Shown: positions 35,112 through 44,259 of the stretch, in pieces
Numbering within the stretch: position 1 is the first letter of the stretch
Layout of the letters: every line of letters starts with the position of its first letter
Assembly (NCBI RefSeq): GCF_006517235.1
Contig: NZ_CP041188.1
Coordinates: 3,224,001-3,288,000, forward strand
Length of the DNA stretch: 64,000 bases
Reading direction: 5' to 3'
Source of the DNA: Pseudarthrobacter sp. NIBRBAC000502772
GTDB lineage: Bacteria > Actinomycetota > Actinomycetes > Actinomycetales > Micrococcaceae
Translations under genes and position numbers: made by a program
The notes under the pieces: generated by a model
Told to the model about the DNA's origin: nothing
What the model saw: only the letters and a program-made list of their open reading frames with translations
Database searches by the model: none

Positions 35112-37445
35112 TTACTTCGCGGACTCCAGCAGGCCGGCGCGGACCGTCTTGGTGGCCTTGACCAGGTTGCGCAGGGACTCTTCGGTCTCGGCGTAGCCGC
35201 GGGTCTTCAGGCCGCAGTCCGGGTTGACCCAGAGCTGGCGTGACGGGACGTGCTTGACGGCGGTGGCCAGGAGCTCGGTGACCTCGGCTTCGCCCGGAAC
35301 ACGCGGCGAGTGGATGTCGTAGACGCCCGGGCCAACGCCGCGGCCGAAGCCGTGGGACTCGAGGTCGTGGACAACCTCCATGCGGGACCGTGCCGCTTCG
35401 ATGGAGGTGACGTCTGCGTCGAGGCCGTCAATGGCGTCGATGATCACGCCGAACTCCGAGTAGCAGAGGTGGGTGTGGATCTGCGTGGCGTCGGCCGCAC
35501 CGGCGGTGGCCAGGCGGAAGGAATCCACTGACCACTTCAGGTAGGTGGCGTGGTCGGCCTTGCGCAGCGGCAGGAGTTCGCGCAGTGCGGGCTCGTCCAC
35601 CTGGATGACCTTGATGCCGGCAGCCTCGAGGTCCGCGATTTCGTCGCGGAGGGCCAGGCCAACCTGGTTGGCGGTCTCGCCCAGCGGCTGGTCATCGCGG
35701 ACGAAGGACCAGGCCAGGATGGTGACCGGACCGGTGAGCATGCCCTTCATGGGCTTGCTGGTCAGCGACTGGGCGTACTCGGCCCAGGCCACCGTGATGG
35801 GGGCGCTGCGGGTGACGTCGCCCCAGAGGATGGACGGGCGGGTGCAGCGTGAGCCGTAGGACTGGACCCAGCCGTGGACCGTGACGTCGAAGCCTTCGAG
35901 GTTCTCGGCGAAGTACTGGACCATGTCGTTGCGCTCGGGCTCGCCGTGCACCAGGACGTCGTAGCCGAGCTCTTCCTGCAGCTCAACAACGCGCTTGATC
36001 TCGTCCTTCATGAGCTGTTCGTACTGCTCGTTGGTGAGGTCGCCCTTGTTGTTACGGGCACGCGCCGAGCGGATCTCGGACGTCTGCGGGAAGGAGCCGA
36101 TGGTGGTGGTGGGCAGCGGCGGGAGGTGCAGTGCCTCTTCCTGGGCGGCTTCGCGGACTGCGTAGGCGGAGCGGCTGAAGTCCGCTGCGGTCAGGGCCTC
36201 GGTGCGGGCCCGGACGTCGTCGCGGCGGACGCCTTCGGCGATGGCGCGGGCTGCGATGACGGCGGATGCCTCGTCGATGGCTGCTTTGGCGGAGGCCGGG
36301 TCGGCCAGGTAGGACGCGAGGGTCTTGACTTCCACGGCCTTCTGGTCGGCGAACGCGAGCCAGCTGCGCAGCTCCTCGGAGAGCTGGCCTTCTTCGGTGA
36401 CGTCGTGCGGGACGTGCTGGGTGGAGGTGGAGGTACTGACGGCGATCCGGCCGGCGGCAGCCTTAAGTTCGTCCAGCTTGGCGGCGGCGACGGCAAGGTC
36501 GTTGCGCCAGATGTTGTGGCCGTCAACGACGCCGGCAACCAGGGTCTTGTTGCCAAGGCCGGCCAGGGCCGCTGCGGACGGTACCGCGCCCTTGAAGGCG
36601 TCAATGTGCAGGGCGTCGATGTTGGTGGCGGCAAGTGTGCCCAGCTGGCCATCGAGGGCGCCGTACGGGGTGGAGACAAGGATCTGCGGGCGCTTGGCCG
36701 CACCGGAGAGGACTTCGTAAGCGCGGGCAACGGCTGCTTCGATTTCGGCGGCCGGGGTGTCCTGGTCAACAACCAGGGCGGGCTCGTCCAGCTGGATCCA
36801 GCTGGCGCCTGCGGCGGCGAGCTTCTCGAGCAGCTGCACGTAGACCGGCAGGACGTCTTCGAGGCGGGACAGCGGAGCGAAGCCGGCGGGGGCCTCATCC
36901 GAAGCCTTGGAGAGCAGCAGGTAGGTGACCGGGCCAACGATGTACGGGCGGGTCTCGATGCCGTTGGCCAGGGCGAACTCGAATTCCTCAACAATGCGGT
37001 TGGAGGCGAGGGTGAACTCGGTCTCCGGGCCGATCTCCGGAACGAGGTAGTGGTAGTTCGTGTCGAACCACTTGGTCATTTCCAGCGGCTGCTGGTCCTT
37101 GGTTCCACGGGCCAGGGTGAAGTAGCCGTCGATGTCGAGCTGGCCTGCGGCGTTGAGGAGCTTGCCGAAGCGGGCCGGGACAGCGCCGAGGTGGGCGGTG
37201 GCGTCCAGGACCTGGTCGTAGTAGGAGAAGGTGCCCGGAACAGCGGCGGCTTCGGTGAGGCCCAGTTCCTGCAGGCGCTTGGCGATGGTCAGCTGGATGC
37301 CCTTGGCGGCTGCGTCCAGGGCAGCAGCGTCGATCTTGCCGGCCCAGTAGGCTTCGATGGCCTTTTTGAGTTCGCGGCGGCGGCCGATGCGCGGGTAGCC
37401 GAGGAGTGACGCGGCCGGGAACGGGGTGGTGTTCTGTTCAGTCAT
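35112..37445 (-). CDS. metE: Cobalamin-independent methionine synthase MetE
   Basis: The 777-residue enzyme transfers a methyl group from 5-methyltetrahydropteroyltri-glutamate to homocysteine. The N-terminal half is the duplicated barrel (PRIGRRRELKKAIEAYW). The C-terminal catalytic half holds the zinc ligands in IHTHLCYSEF (His, Cys) and NPDCGLKTRG (Cys). Length and order fit the family. It follows metF on the same strand with a 56-bp gap, so methyl-folate supply and use are probably co-expressed. Confidence 0.97.
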   Translation of the reverse strand: MTEQNTTPFPAASLLGYPRIGRRRELKKAIEAYWAGKIDAAALDAAAKGIQLTIAKRLQELGLTEAAAVPGTFSYYDQVLDATAHLGAVPARFGKLLNAAGQLDIDGYFTLARGTKDQQPLEMTKWFDTNYHYLVPEIGPETEFTLASNRIVEEFEFALANGIETRPYIVGPVTYLLLSKASDEAPAGFAPLSRLEDVLPVYVQLLEKLAAAGASWIQLDEPALVVDQDTPAAEIEAAVARAYEVLSGAAKRPQILVSTPYGALDGQLGTLAATNIDALHIDAFKGAVPSAAALAGLGNKTLVAGVVDGHNIWRNDLAVAAAKLDELKAAAGRIAVSTSTSTQHVPHDVTEEGQLSEELRSWLAFADQKAVEVKTLASYLADPASAKAAIDEASAVIAARAIAEGVRRDDVRARTEALTAADFSRSAYAVREAAQEEALHLPPLPTTTIGSFPQTSEIRSARARNNKGDLTNEQYEQLMKDEIKRVVELQEELGYDVLVHGEPERNDMVQYFAENLEGFDVTVHGWVQSYGSRCTRPSILWGDVTRSAPITVAWAEYAQSLTSKPMKGMLTGPVTILAWSFVRDDQPLGETANQVGLALRDEIADLEAAGIKVIQVDEPALRELLPLRKADHATYLKWSVDSFRLATAGAADATQIHTHLCYSEFGVIIDAIDGLDADVTSIEAARSRMEVVHDLESHGFGRGVGPGVYDIHSPRVPGEAEVTELLATAVKHVPSRQLWVNPDCGLKTRGYAETEESLRNLVKATKTVRAGLLESAK

Positions 37446-37501
37446 GGGAGATTCCTTGAGTATTAGTGGAAGCTGTGAATGGTCTGGCGGATGTTGGAAG
37501 G

Positions 37502-38467
37502 TCAGCTGGCGAGCTGACGCCGGAGGGTGGCGCTGCGGCGGCCAGCTGACCGGGACTGGCGCGGAAGCGCCAGTTTGTCCAGCACCTCCAGCGCGCTCTG
37601 GTGTTCGTTGAAGGTGTAGATGTGGATGCCCGGCGCTCCGGCCTCGAGGGCCGCGTTAGCCAGGTCCACCGTGGCCCGGACACCGATCCGGAGTCGTTCG
37701 GAATCAGTGTCCGCGGCGGCGAGCCGAGCCAGGAGTTCCGGTGCCGGCTCAACGCCTGTCAGTTCGCCGAGCCGTGTGACCCGGCGCAGGCTGGTGAGCG
37801 GCATAACTCCCGGGATGATGGGGATGGTGACCCCTGCCCGGCGTGCGCGGCTAATGAGGTTCGCGTACTGCTCGGTGTGGAAGAAAACCTGGGTGATGGC
37901 AAAGTCGGCTCCGGAGCGCTGCTTGGCGAGCAGCACCTCGACGTCGTGGGCTTCAGTGGGTGATTCCGGGTGCCGGGTGGGGTACGCGGCGACGCCCACG
38001 GCGATCTTGCCCGCACACAGCAGGGCCGACCGCCGCTGTTCAACCCGCCGGATAAGTTCGATCAGGTCCTGCGCATACCGCAGTGAACCTGCGGCGAGCG
38101 GTGCACCGTCCTTGGGCTGGTCGCCCCGGAGGGCCAGGATGCCGCGGACCCCGGTGTCCAGGAGGTCACCGATGATCTCCGCCAGTTCCTCCGGCGTGTT
38201 GCCCACGCAGGTGAGGTGGGCGAGGGGCCGGAGCGTGGTTTCCAGGAGGAGCCTGTTGATGAGTTCGACGGCGGTGTCCCGGTTCGAGCCGCTGGCACCG
38301 TAAGTGACGGAGACATAGTCCGGCTCGGTGGTTTCCAGTTCCCGGATGGTGGTCCAGAGCGACTCGGCCGCGGCCGGCGAGCGGGGCGGGAAGAGCTCGT
38401 AAGAGAGCGCCACGGGGGCAGTCTCGGTGAGGTTCGGATGCGTTTCAATAAGGCTTGGCGGTGACAT
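37502..38467 (-). CDS. metF: Methylenetetrahydrofolate reductase MetF
   Basis: A 321-residue flavoprotein making 5-methyltetrahydrofolate for MetE. SYELFPPRSPAAAESLW at the start, VTYGASGSNRDTAVEL and the FAD/folate-binding HLTCVGNTPEEL and ILALRGDQP are diagnostic. ATG 38467 is preceded by AAGGAC. It lies upstream of metE on the minus strand. Its 5' region overlaps a plus-strand riboswitch-like element that points away from it. Confidence 0.96.
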   Translation of the reverse strand: MSPPSLIETHPNLTETAPVALSYELFPPRSPAAAESLWTTIRELETTEPDYVSVTYGASGSNRDTAVELINRLLLETTLRPLAHLTCVGNTPEELAEIIGDLLDTGVRGILALRGDQPKDGAPLAAGSLRYAQDLIELIRRVEQRRSALLCAGKIAVGVAAYPTRHPESPTEAHDVEVLLAKQRSGADFAITQVFFHTEQYANLISRARRAGVTIPIIPGVMPLTSLRRVTRLGELTGVEPAPELLARLAAADTDSERLRIGVRATVDLANAALEAGAPGIHIYTFNEHQSALEVLDKLALPRQSRSAGRRSATLRRQLAS

Positions 38468-38509
38468 TTGCGTCCTTGGCTTTGGGCCATTGCCGGCTAC
38501 CGGTCAAGT

Positions 38510-38640
38510 AATGTGACGGTGAAGCCGGGAATGAATTTGAGTTTGGGAACACGGAAAACTCCACAGGGACGCAGCCGCGACTGTTACGCCTGTAATGAAG
38601 TTGTCCGTGAGCAAATGTCAGGCCCACATGGGGGCACCCA
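38510..38640 (+). ncRNA. Cobalamin-riboswitch-like element, orphan orientation
   Basis: On the plus strand the order GAGTTTGGGAA (38539-38549), ACGGAAAACTCC (38551-38562), ACAGGGACGCAG, CCGCGACTGTTACG (38575-38588) and TGTCAGG (38617-38623) follows the cobalamin aptamer core (GGGAA, the P5 arm, CCGCxACTGT, and a B12-box-like AGTCAGG). It starts about 40 bp from the metF start and reads away from it. No plus-strand gene follows before the convergent Bat operon. It may be a relic, or a controlled non-coding RNA. Confidence 0.5.
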
Positions 38641-38843
38641 CACCCTCCACAATCGGAGGATCGCTGACACGTTACCTCGGTAACTTGTATAGAACTCTAG
38701 GAGCCCGCGGGGCACCCTTCAAGTCCGCTGCCGAATTAAGACGCAGCTTTACGGCGTGTTTCGCAGTGGTGCAGAATTTTCTTCGCCATATTGGTCAACG
38801 GATTCATCGGGGCATACTGCAAACCCGACGCTGCCCTGGCCTG
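38641..38843. other. About 200 bp without a gene downstream of the riboswitch-like element
   Basis: No supportable frame on either strand. It contains a GTTACC-TC-GGTAAC dyad at about 38674-38687, an operator-like or hairpin element. A stem GCCCTGG / CCAGGGC at 38833-38853 overlaps the last codons of the Bat-like TPR gene and may end its transcript. Confidence 0.4.
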
Positions 38844-39701
38844 CTACCAGGGCCGGTCAACACCCGGCCCGGATCCATCGTCCCGGAGGTACTCGTCCCG
38901 CTCCTGCCCGGAATTCCGCTCGCTTTGGGCTTCCCTGGCGCTGTCCCTGAGCTGCTCAAGCTGGCTCTGCTGGCCCGGATCCGCCGGAAGCGCGTCCTGC
39001 CCGGGCCCTTCCGGCGGTTGCGGGGTGGTGTTGTCCGCAGCCGCCGCATCGGCCTTTTGCTGCAGCCGCTCCGCCGCCTGTTTCAGTTGCTCCCCCGCGC
39101 CGGATTCGGCGCTGGCATCAGCGGCGGCTTCCGCGGCGGAGGCAAAGCAGCCCTCCGGAGCAGCCTCCGCCACCGCAACGCCTTCGGCGAACAGCCGGGC
39201 CGCCGCCATCGCGTCTTCTGTTTTGGCCTCGGCGTCACCGAGGCGTTCGATGGTGAGGGCCAGGTTGACCCGGACGACGCACTCGTCGGCCGGGCCCGCC
39301 AGGTGCAGTGCTTCCTCGAAGCGTTGGCGGGCGGCAGCGAAGTCCCCGACGAGGAACAGGCCGTCACCCTCGGCGAACGGCGCCTTGTGCGGTTCGATGA
39401 AATTGGCGGTCCTCATTCCGCCCGCAGCATCCGCCACGCTGCCGGAGTCCCCGGCCGCGAAGGACCGGGCAGCAGTGTCGGCGAGGATGCCCACGCTGAG
39501 CATCTTCGCGGCCAGGCACAGGACCAGGAGTGCGGGCAGCGCAGACCACCATAACAGCCGACGACGGCGCTCCCGCCGGTCCCGCGAGGTCACCGGCGGT
39601 GCCGGTATCTGCGGTGCCGGTTCCTGGGGTGCCGGTATCTGCGGTGCCGGTATCTGCGGTGCCGGTTCCTGGGGTGCCGGCGTGGGCGTTGGCCGCATCA
39701 T
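38844..39701 (-). CDS. Bat-operon TPR-like membrane protein
   Basis: A 285-residue protein. A Pro-rich N-terminal segment made of APQIP/APQEP repeats (about 8-30) is followed by a membrane helix (LLWWSALPALLVLCLAAKML). A tetratricopeptide-like stretch comes next (GLFLVGDFAAARQRFEEALHLAG), then a long Ala/Gln-rich tail. ATG 39701 overlaps the upstream stop as ATGA; a 12-codon longer form is possible. It is the last gene of the MoxR/DUF58/VWA operon and resembles BatC/BatE-type partner proteins. Confidence 0.75.
   Translation of the reverse strand: MMRPTPTPAPQEPAPQIPAPQIPAPQEPAPQIPAPPVTSRDRRERRRRLLWWSALPALLVLCLAAKMLSVGILADTAARSFAAGDSGSVADAAGGMRTANFIEPHKAPFAEGDGLFLVGDFAAARQRFEEALHLAGPADECVVRVNLALTIERLGDAEAKTEDAMAAARLFAEGVAVAEAAPEGCFASAAEAAADASAESGAGEQLKQAAERLQQKADAAAADNTTPQPPEGPGQDALPADPGQQSQLEQLRDSAREAQSERNSGQERDEYLRDDGSGPGVDRPW
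39598..39680 (-). repeat. Five-and-a-half copies of a 15-bp tandem repeat
   Basis: Units alternate between GGTGCCGGTATCTGC and GGTGCCGGTTCCTGG on the plus strand, encoding alternating APQIP and APQEP on the minus strand. The repeat is in frame, so copy number can change without breaking the protein. Confidence 0.85.
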
Positions 39702-40729
39702 GCTCGAACTCCCGCTCCGGGCCGGAGCTGCCGCCATTGGCGGAGCACCAGGAAGGCTTCGCGGAGAGCCAGCAGGAACGCTCCGGCGGCGAGGAGCCAG
39801 TACAGCTCTGTCCGGCCGGCGACGCCGCCATCCGCCGTTGCCCGTTCAAAGTCCCCGGGATCAGCTGCCTGCATCATCGGCGCCACCGGGTCTCCGGCCG
39901 AACGGTGGACATAGGGCACCCCCAGCTGACCGGCAATCCCCTGCAGGCGGCCTTCGTCGATGACCGATAAAGCATCCATGCCGGTTCCGGACGACCGGTC
40001 CTGGATGTAGCCTGCGCCGGCGTCCTGCCCCGAACCCTGCCCCGTGTTTTCCTTCATCCGGCCACCGGCAGCCGTGCCGTAGCCGAGCACCGCGCCGCCG
40101 TCCACCAGGCCGCCGTCGAGCCTGATCGCCGCCGGCGCCTTGGCGCTGGTCTGTTCCCCGTCGCCCAGGTAGTAGACCAGGCGCGGCCGTTCGGGATGGC
40201 TGTCCCGCGCCGCGCGCAGCCGCTCCGCCAGCAAGGTTCCGGCAGCGGTGACGCTGCTGCCCTTCGAAAATGCCGTGACCTGCGGCTGCAGGACGGACAC
40301 GCTGGTGTCCAGGGCGGTGGCATCGGTAGTGAGGGGCATCCGGACACTGGCGTTACTGTCGAACGTCAGGAGCGAAAAGCGGGCTCCGGCCAGTTCACCC
40401 GCGATGGCCATGATGTCCTGCCGCACCCCGTCCAGCCGGGGCGAGCCGTCGCCGTAGTCTTCGGCAGCGATGCTGCTGCTGGTGTCCACCACAAAGAAGA
40501 CGTTGACATCCGCCGCGGCGGCTTGGGAGCTTCCGCCGGGAACACCCGGCCTGAGCGCCGCGGCCAGGAGCAGCAGCACCAGGGCGCTCTTGAACAGCCA
40601 TTCCCGAAGCTGGCTGCTGCTGGCAGGGCGCTCCCGTGCTGCCTTGACCAGACGCCAGACCAGAAACAGCACGGCGGCGGCGATGAGCGGGACCATAACC
40701 CACCAGGGCAGGATCGGTTGCAGTTTCAT
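39698..40729 (-). CDS. VWA-domain membrane protein (BatB-like)
   Basis: A 343-residue protein. Two membrane helices lie near the N-terminus (MVPLIAAAVLFLVWRLV and ALVLLLLAAALRP). The von Willebrand A domain (about 72-270) has the metal-site motif DTSSS, and a final membrane helix lies near the C-terminus. ATG 40729 overlaps the previous VWA gene's stop as ATGA. Pairs of VWA proteins with MoxR and DUF58 are thought to act as a metal-dependent chaperone-like complex at the membrane. Confidence 0.88.
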   Translation of the reverse strand: MKLQPILPWWVMVPLIAAAVLFLVWRLVKAARERPASSSQLREWLFKSALVLLLLAAALRPGVPGGSSQAAAADVNVFFVVDTSSSIAAEDYGDGSPRLDGVRQDIMAIAGELAGARFSLLTFDSNASVRMPLTTDATALDTSVSVLQPQVTAFSKGSSVTAAGTLLAERLRAARDSHPERPRLVYYLGDGEQTSAKAPAAIRLDGGLVDGGAVLGYGTAAGGRMKENTGQGSGQDAGAGYIQDRSSGTGMDALSVIDEGRLQGIAGQLGVPYVHRSAGDPVAPMMQAADPGDFERATADGGVAGRTELYWLLAAGAFLLALREAFLVLRQWRQLRPGAGVRA

Positions 40730-41754
40730 GGCCGGAGCCTCCACGATGCGCCCGCCAGTACCAGGCCGGACAGGAGTGCCAGCGTGAGCGGCAGCTCAGG
40801 CCGGTCCGAGACAACCGCCCGGGATGCTCCCTTCATGGCCGTGGCTTCGGTTTCCTGCACGGATCGGACGATGTCCACCACGGCATCCGGACTGTCCAGC
40901 TGGTGGTACGCCCCACCGCTGGCTTCGGCCGCTGTGCGCAGCCTGGCTCCGGGCTGGCCGGGGCCGGGTCCGTAGTCAACGTCGCCGGGGTTCAGGGCGT
41001 AAACGCGCACAGCACGCTCCTTGGCCAGGGCGGCCGCCTGTTCCAAGGTGAAGATGGGATCGCCGGACAGGTAGTTGTCCGTTGCCAGGACGATGGACCG
41101 CGAGCGCCGCTGGCCGGCGTCAGGAGTGCCGGTCTCCGCTCTGCGGGCATCCGCGGCGCCGGTGTCCGGGAACCCGTTGACGCAGGATGCCAGGCCGTCG
41201 CCGATCAATGACGATCCGCGGCCGTTCCAGGTGCCGTCCAGGAACCCCGCGCTGCCGGGGCTTCCCTCGAACGCGTCTTGGGCCAGCTGGAGTTGTTCCT
41301 GGACATACCCGTACTCGTCGGTGAGGGGGAAGACCTGGACGGCGCTGCTGTCGAAGACGGTGAGGCCGATCCGTTCGCCGTCGAACTCCTTCGCCAGTTC
41401 GGCAAACACCTGCACCACAGCCGCGTCGGCGCTGCTCATGGAGCCCGACGTGTCCAGGCACAGCATGATGTCCCGGTTGCGTTGCTCCGGCTGGATGGTG
41501 GTCAGTTCCACCGGACGCGCCGCCGCGGCCACCGCAGAGACCAGCAGGGTTGCGGCCGCGAGAGCGGCTACGGCCAGCCAGCGGCGGTGCCGGCGGAGGG
41601 CCGCCTGGTATTCGGGCAGCGCGGTGAGGCGGTCCGCATTGGCCACCGGCCGCCGTCGAGCGTTTGCGTGGCGGTCCGGGCGGAAGGCGCGCCATCCTGC
41701 CAGGGCCGCGATGACCAGCGCCGGAGGGATCAGCCACCAGAACATCAGTTCCAT
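40726..41754 (-). CDS. VWA-domain membrane protein (BatA-like)
   Basis: A 342-residue membrane protein with an N-terminal helix (FWWLIPPALVIAALAGW) and a second at about 60-80. The VWA domain has a complete metal site (LCLDTSGSMSS, then a Thr in LATDN), and a last helix is at the C-terminus. It is the partner of the BatB-like protein downstream. It overlaps the preceding 156-residue gene by 10 bp. Confidence 0.9.
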   Translation of the reverse strand: MELMFWWLIPPALVIAALAGWRAFRPDRHANARRRPVANADRLTALPEYQAALRRHRRWLAVAALAAATLLVSAVAAAARPVELTTIQPEQRNRDIMLCLDTSGSMSSADAAVVQVFAELAKEFDGERIGLTVFDSSAVQVFPLTDEYGYVQEQLQLAQDAFEGSPGSAGFLDGTWNGRGSSLIGDGLASCVNGFPDTGAADARRAETGTPDAGQRRSRSIVLATDNYLSGDPIFTLEQAAALAKERAVRVYALNPGDVDYGPGPGQPGARLRTAAEASGGAYHQLDSPDAVVDIVRSVQETEATAMKGASRAVVSDRPELPLTLALLSGLVLAGASWRLRP

Positions 41755-42215
41755 TGCCGCACCGCCTGGCGGGCAGTCGCGGCCGATTGCGTGACCGGCG
41801 GCAGCGGTTCCAGGCCGAACTCGCCCGGGTAGATCTTGCGGACGGCCTCGGCCACTGGCGGCAGCGGGTGCCCGTGCAGCTCCGCAAGGGTCATCCTGGG
41901 GGCGTCAATGCCGGTGACGTCGCGGGCGAACCGGCGGACCAGCAGGCTCAGTTCCTGGTGCGACTCCCGTGCGGTCAGCAGCCCGGCGGCGGCGTCTGCC
42001 GTGACGGCGTCGATCCTTTGCAGGTAGGCCTCCTTGAGGCCCGCAAGGTCCGACGGCGGAGTGAACCGGGGCGCCTGCTCCGTCACCTTTGGTTTGCGCG
42101 TGCTCAGGAAAACGAACGCGTACCAGCCCAGGACCGCCGCCAGGAGGGCGAGTCCGGTCCACAGCCACGCCTGGCTGTACTGGAGGGGTCCGTGGATGCC
42201 CGGGTCAGCCTGCAC
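41745..42215 (-). CDS. Small single-span membrane protein of the Bat-like operon
   Basis: A 156-residue protein with one membrane helix (AWLWTGLALLAAVLGWYAFVF). A soluble helical domain follows with LSLLVRRFARDVTGID and LAELHGHPLPPVAEAV. It occupies the position of the DUF4381-like proteins between DUF58 and VWA genes. Function is unknown. It overlaps both neighbours by about 10 bp. Confidence 0.8.
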   Translation of the reverse strand: MQADPGIHGPLQYSQAWLWTGLALLAAVLGWYAFVFLSTRKPKVTEQAPRFTPPSDLAGLKEAYLQRIDAVTADAAAGLLTARESHQELSLLVRRFARDVTGIDAPRMTLAELHGHPLPPVAEAVRKIYPGEFGLEPLPPVTQSAATARQAVRQWN

Positions 42216-43089
42216 GCCGGTGCCTTTCCAGGAGGGCGAAGAGTTCCGTCATGACCGCACTGCTGCCGGTCACGTGGCCTTGGGTGATGCCGGCGCGGCG
42301 GAGCATGGCGTGCCGGGCCGCGTCCCGTTCCCCTGTTGCCTTGGCATAGGCCGCCGCGATTGCCGGGGATGCTGCCAGGTGTGCTGGCAGCATCGAGGAG
42401 TCTGCCACGCTGAAGGCGTCCTGGCCGGTGTTTCCTTCCCCGGCCAAGTCAGCGTCCCGGATGGTGAGCCAAAGGACCTCGTGCTGGGCACGCAGCCGGC
42501 GGAGCAGCTGTTCGGTGTCGGGGCCGGCGGCATGTTCGTCGGACACCACAAACAGCAGGAACCTGCCCTTGACGTTGCGGGCCACGTATTCCAGCTGGTC
42601 CTCGATCCTGCTGGGGCCAGAGTCCAGGGAGGTGGATGAGTCAACCTCGCGCAGGAGCCGTTCCAGGTGCGGCTCACCGGCTTTGGCCGGGATGGAGCGT
42701 GTCCCGTTGCGGTCGCCGCAGACCAAACCCACAACGTCGCCGTGCCGGTGCGCCAGATAGCCCACCACGCCGAGCACCATCACGGCGATGTCCTTCTTGG
42801 TTTCGCCGTCGCGGGACTCGGCAGCCATGCCCCGTCCAGTATCGGCAATGAGCAGGACGGTCTGGCGCCGTACGGCGACATACCGCTTGATGAGCGGCGA
42901 TCCGAACCGGGCGGAAGCCTTCCAGTCGATGTCGCGGACATCGTCCCCGGGGATGTAGGCGCGCAGGTCATCAAAGTCGAGGCTGCGGCCGCGGAAGACG
43001 GAACCGTATTCGCCGTCGAGCATGCCGCGGGCTTTCCGGTGGGCGAAGATGGCCATCTTCGCCTTCACGCGCTGCAGGAGACTGGTCAC
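42205..43089 (-). CDS. DUF58 domain-containing protein
   Basis: A 294-residue protein of the DUF58 family. The signature GEYGSVFRGRSLDFDDLRAY is followed by GDDVRDIDWKASAR. A VWA-like fold has ADTGRGM in place of a full metal motif. GTG 43089 was chosen: it lies 7 bp after the MoxR stop, and the longer open frame runs back into moxR. It probably works with MoxR in the same operon. Confidence 0.9.
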   Translation of the reverse strand: MTSLLQRVKAKMAIFAHRKARGMLDGEYGSVFRGRSLDFDDLRAYIPGDDVRDIDWKASARFGSPLIKRYVAVRRQTVLLIADTGRGMAAESRDGETKKDIAVMVLGVVGYLAHRHGDVVGLVCGDRNGTRSIPAKAGEPHLERLLREVDSSTSLDSGPSRIEDQLEYVARNVKGRFLLFVVSDEHAAGPDTEQLLRRLRAQHEVLWLTIRDADLAGEGNTGQDAFSVADSSMLPAHLAASPAIAAAYAKATGERDAARHAMLRRAGITQGHVTGSSAVMTELFALLERHRRAG

Positions 43090-43096
43090 TGCTGGC

Positions 43097-44182
43097 TCAG
43101 GGAGTCTGGACGGAGGCGACGACCGCGTCGATGATCGTCTCCACCGGCACCTGCTCCGCAACGGCGTCGAACCCCAGGATGAGGCGGTGCCGGAGCACAC
43201 GGTGGGCGAGGGACTTCACGTCCTCCGGGATCACGTGGTCCCTGCCGTTGAGCAGTGCCACTGCCCGGGCGGCCTGGCTGAAGGCAATGCTGGCGCGCGG
43301 GCTGGCGCCGAATTCGATGAAGCCGGCGAGCCGCTGGTCGATGTACTGCCCGGCATTCCGCGTGACGAACACCAGGCCCACGATGTAGTTGATGACGGCC
43401 GGGTCGATATAGATCCGCTTCACGAGAGCCTGGACGCCGATGACGGCGTCCAGTGAGGCGGCGGCCGCCGGCTTCTGCTCGGCGCTGAAGACTCCGGCGT
43501 CGATCCGCCGGATGATTTCCGTTTCCTCGGCCGGCGTGGGGTAGTCCAGTACGTCCTTGAGCATAAAGCGGTCCATCTGAGCCTCCGGCAGCTGGTACGT
43601 GCCTTCCTGTTCGATGGGGTTCTGCGTGGCCAGTACCATAAACGGGGACGGCAGCCGGTACTCCTCTCCCCCGATGGAGGTCTGCCGCTCCTGCATGGCC
43701 TCCAGCATGGCGCTTTGGGTCTTGGCGCTGGAACGGTTGATCTCATCAAGCAGGACGATGTTGGCGTGCACCGGCCCCAGTTGCGTGATGAACGTGCCTT
43801 TGGCGGCGTCGTAGATCTGCGTGCCCACGATGTCGCTGGGGAGCAGGTCCGGCGTGCACTGGATCCGGCGGAACTCTGCACTGACTGCTTCGGCCACGGT
43901 CTGGGCCGCGGTGGTCTTCGCCAGGCCCGGAACGCTTTCCAGCAGGATGTGCCCGCCGGTCATCAGGCCCACCAGCAGGGATTCACGCAGCCGTGCCTGG
44001 CCCACCACTTTGGCATCGAAGCTGCGGGAAATGTTCGCCACTACCTGCTGTGCACGGGCCAGTTCCGCCGGTTCGATTCGTGCGGGCGCACTGGTTTGAA
44101 GCAATGGATTTCCCCCTGATGGCTGGTGGTCTACGGATGTTGGCCCGGGTGTGCTGCCGTGCGGCTGCACTCCGTCCGCCAT
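43097..44182 (-). CDS. MoxR-family AAA+ ATPase
   Basis: A 361-residue AAA+ ATPase. The Walker A region is ESVPGLAKTTA, Walker B is IVLLDEINRS, and sensor 1 lies in VLATQNPIEQEGTYQLPEAQ. MoxR proteins remodel or mature partner proteins, usually those with VWA domains. It is first in the operon moxR - DUF58 - small membrane protein - two VWA proteins - TPR protein. ATG 44182 was preferred over the in-frame TTG at 44191. Confidence 0.94.
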   Translation of the reverse strand: MADGVQPHGSTPGPTSVDHQPSGGNPLLQTSAPARIEPAELARAQQVVANISRSFDAKVVGQARLRESLLVGLMTGGHILLESVPGLAKTTAAQTVAEAVSAEFRRIQCTPDLLPSDIVGTQIYDAAKGTFITQLGPVHANIVLLDEINRSSAKTQSAMLEAMQERQTSIGGEEYRLPSPFMVLATQNPIEQEGTYQLPEAQMDRFMLKDVLDYPTPAEETEIIRRIDAGVFSAEQKPAAAASLDAVIGVQALVKRIYIDPAVINYIVGLVFVTRNAGQYIDQRLAGFIEFGASPRASIAFSQAARAVALLNGRDHVIPEDVKSLAHRVLRHRLILGFDAVAEQVPVETIIDAVVASVQTP

Positions 44183-44259
44183 CCTATCCAAGACACCTCC
44201 CGGTCCGGCCGCAATGGGGACCCCTCCCCATCGCGGCTCTGCAGGTCTATTCTTTTGCC

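Noticed and set aside
38617..38672. SAM- or SAH-type riboswitch on the minus strand in front of metF
   Set aside because: A TGTCAG/CTGACA closing stem is present, but the conserved cores of SAM-I, SAM-IV and SAH elements are not seen, while the plus strand fits a cobalamin core.
39598..39680. Regular repeat considered as a CRISPR array
   Set aside because: Units are 15 bp, directly adjacent without spacers, and lie in frame inside a coding gene; no cas genes are present.
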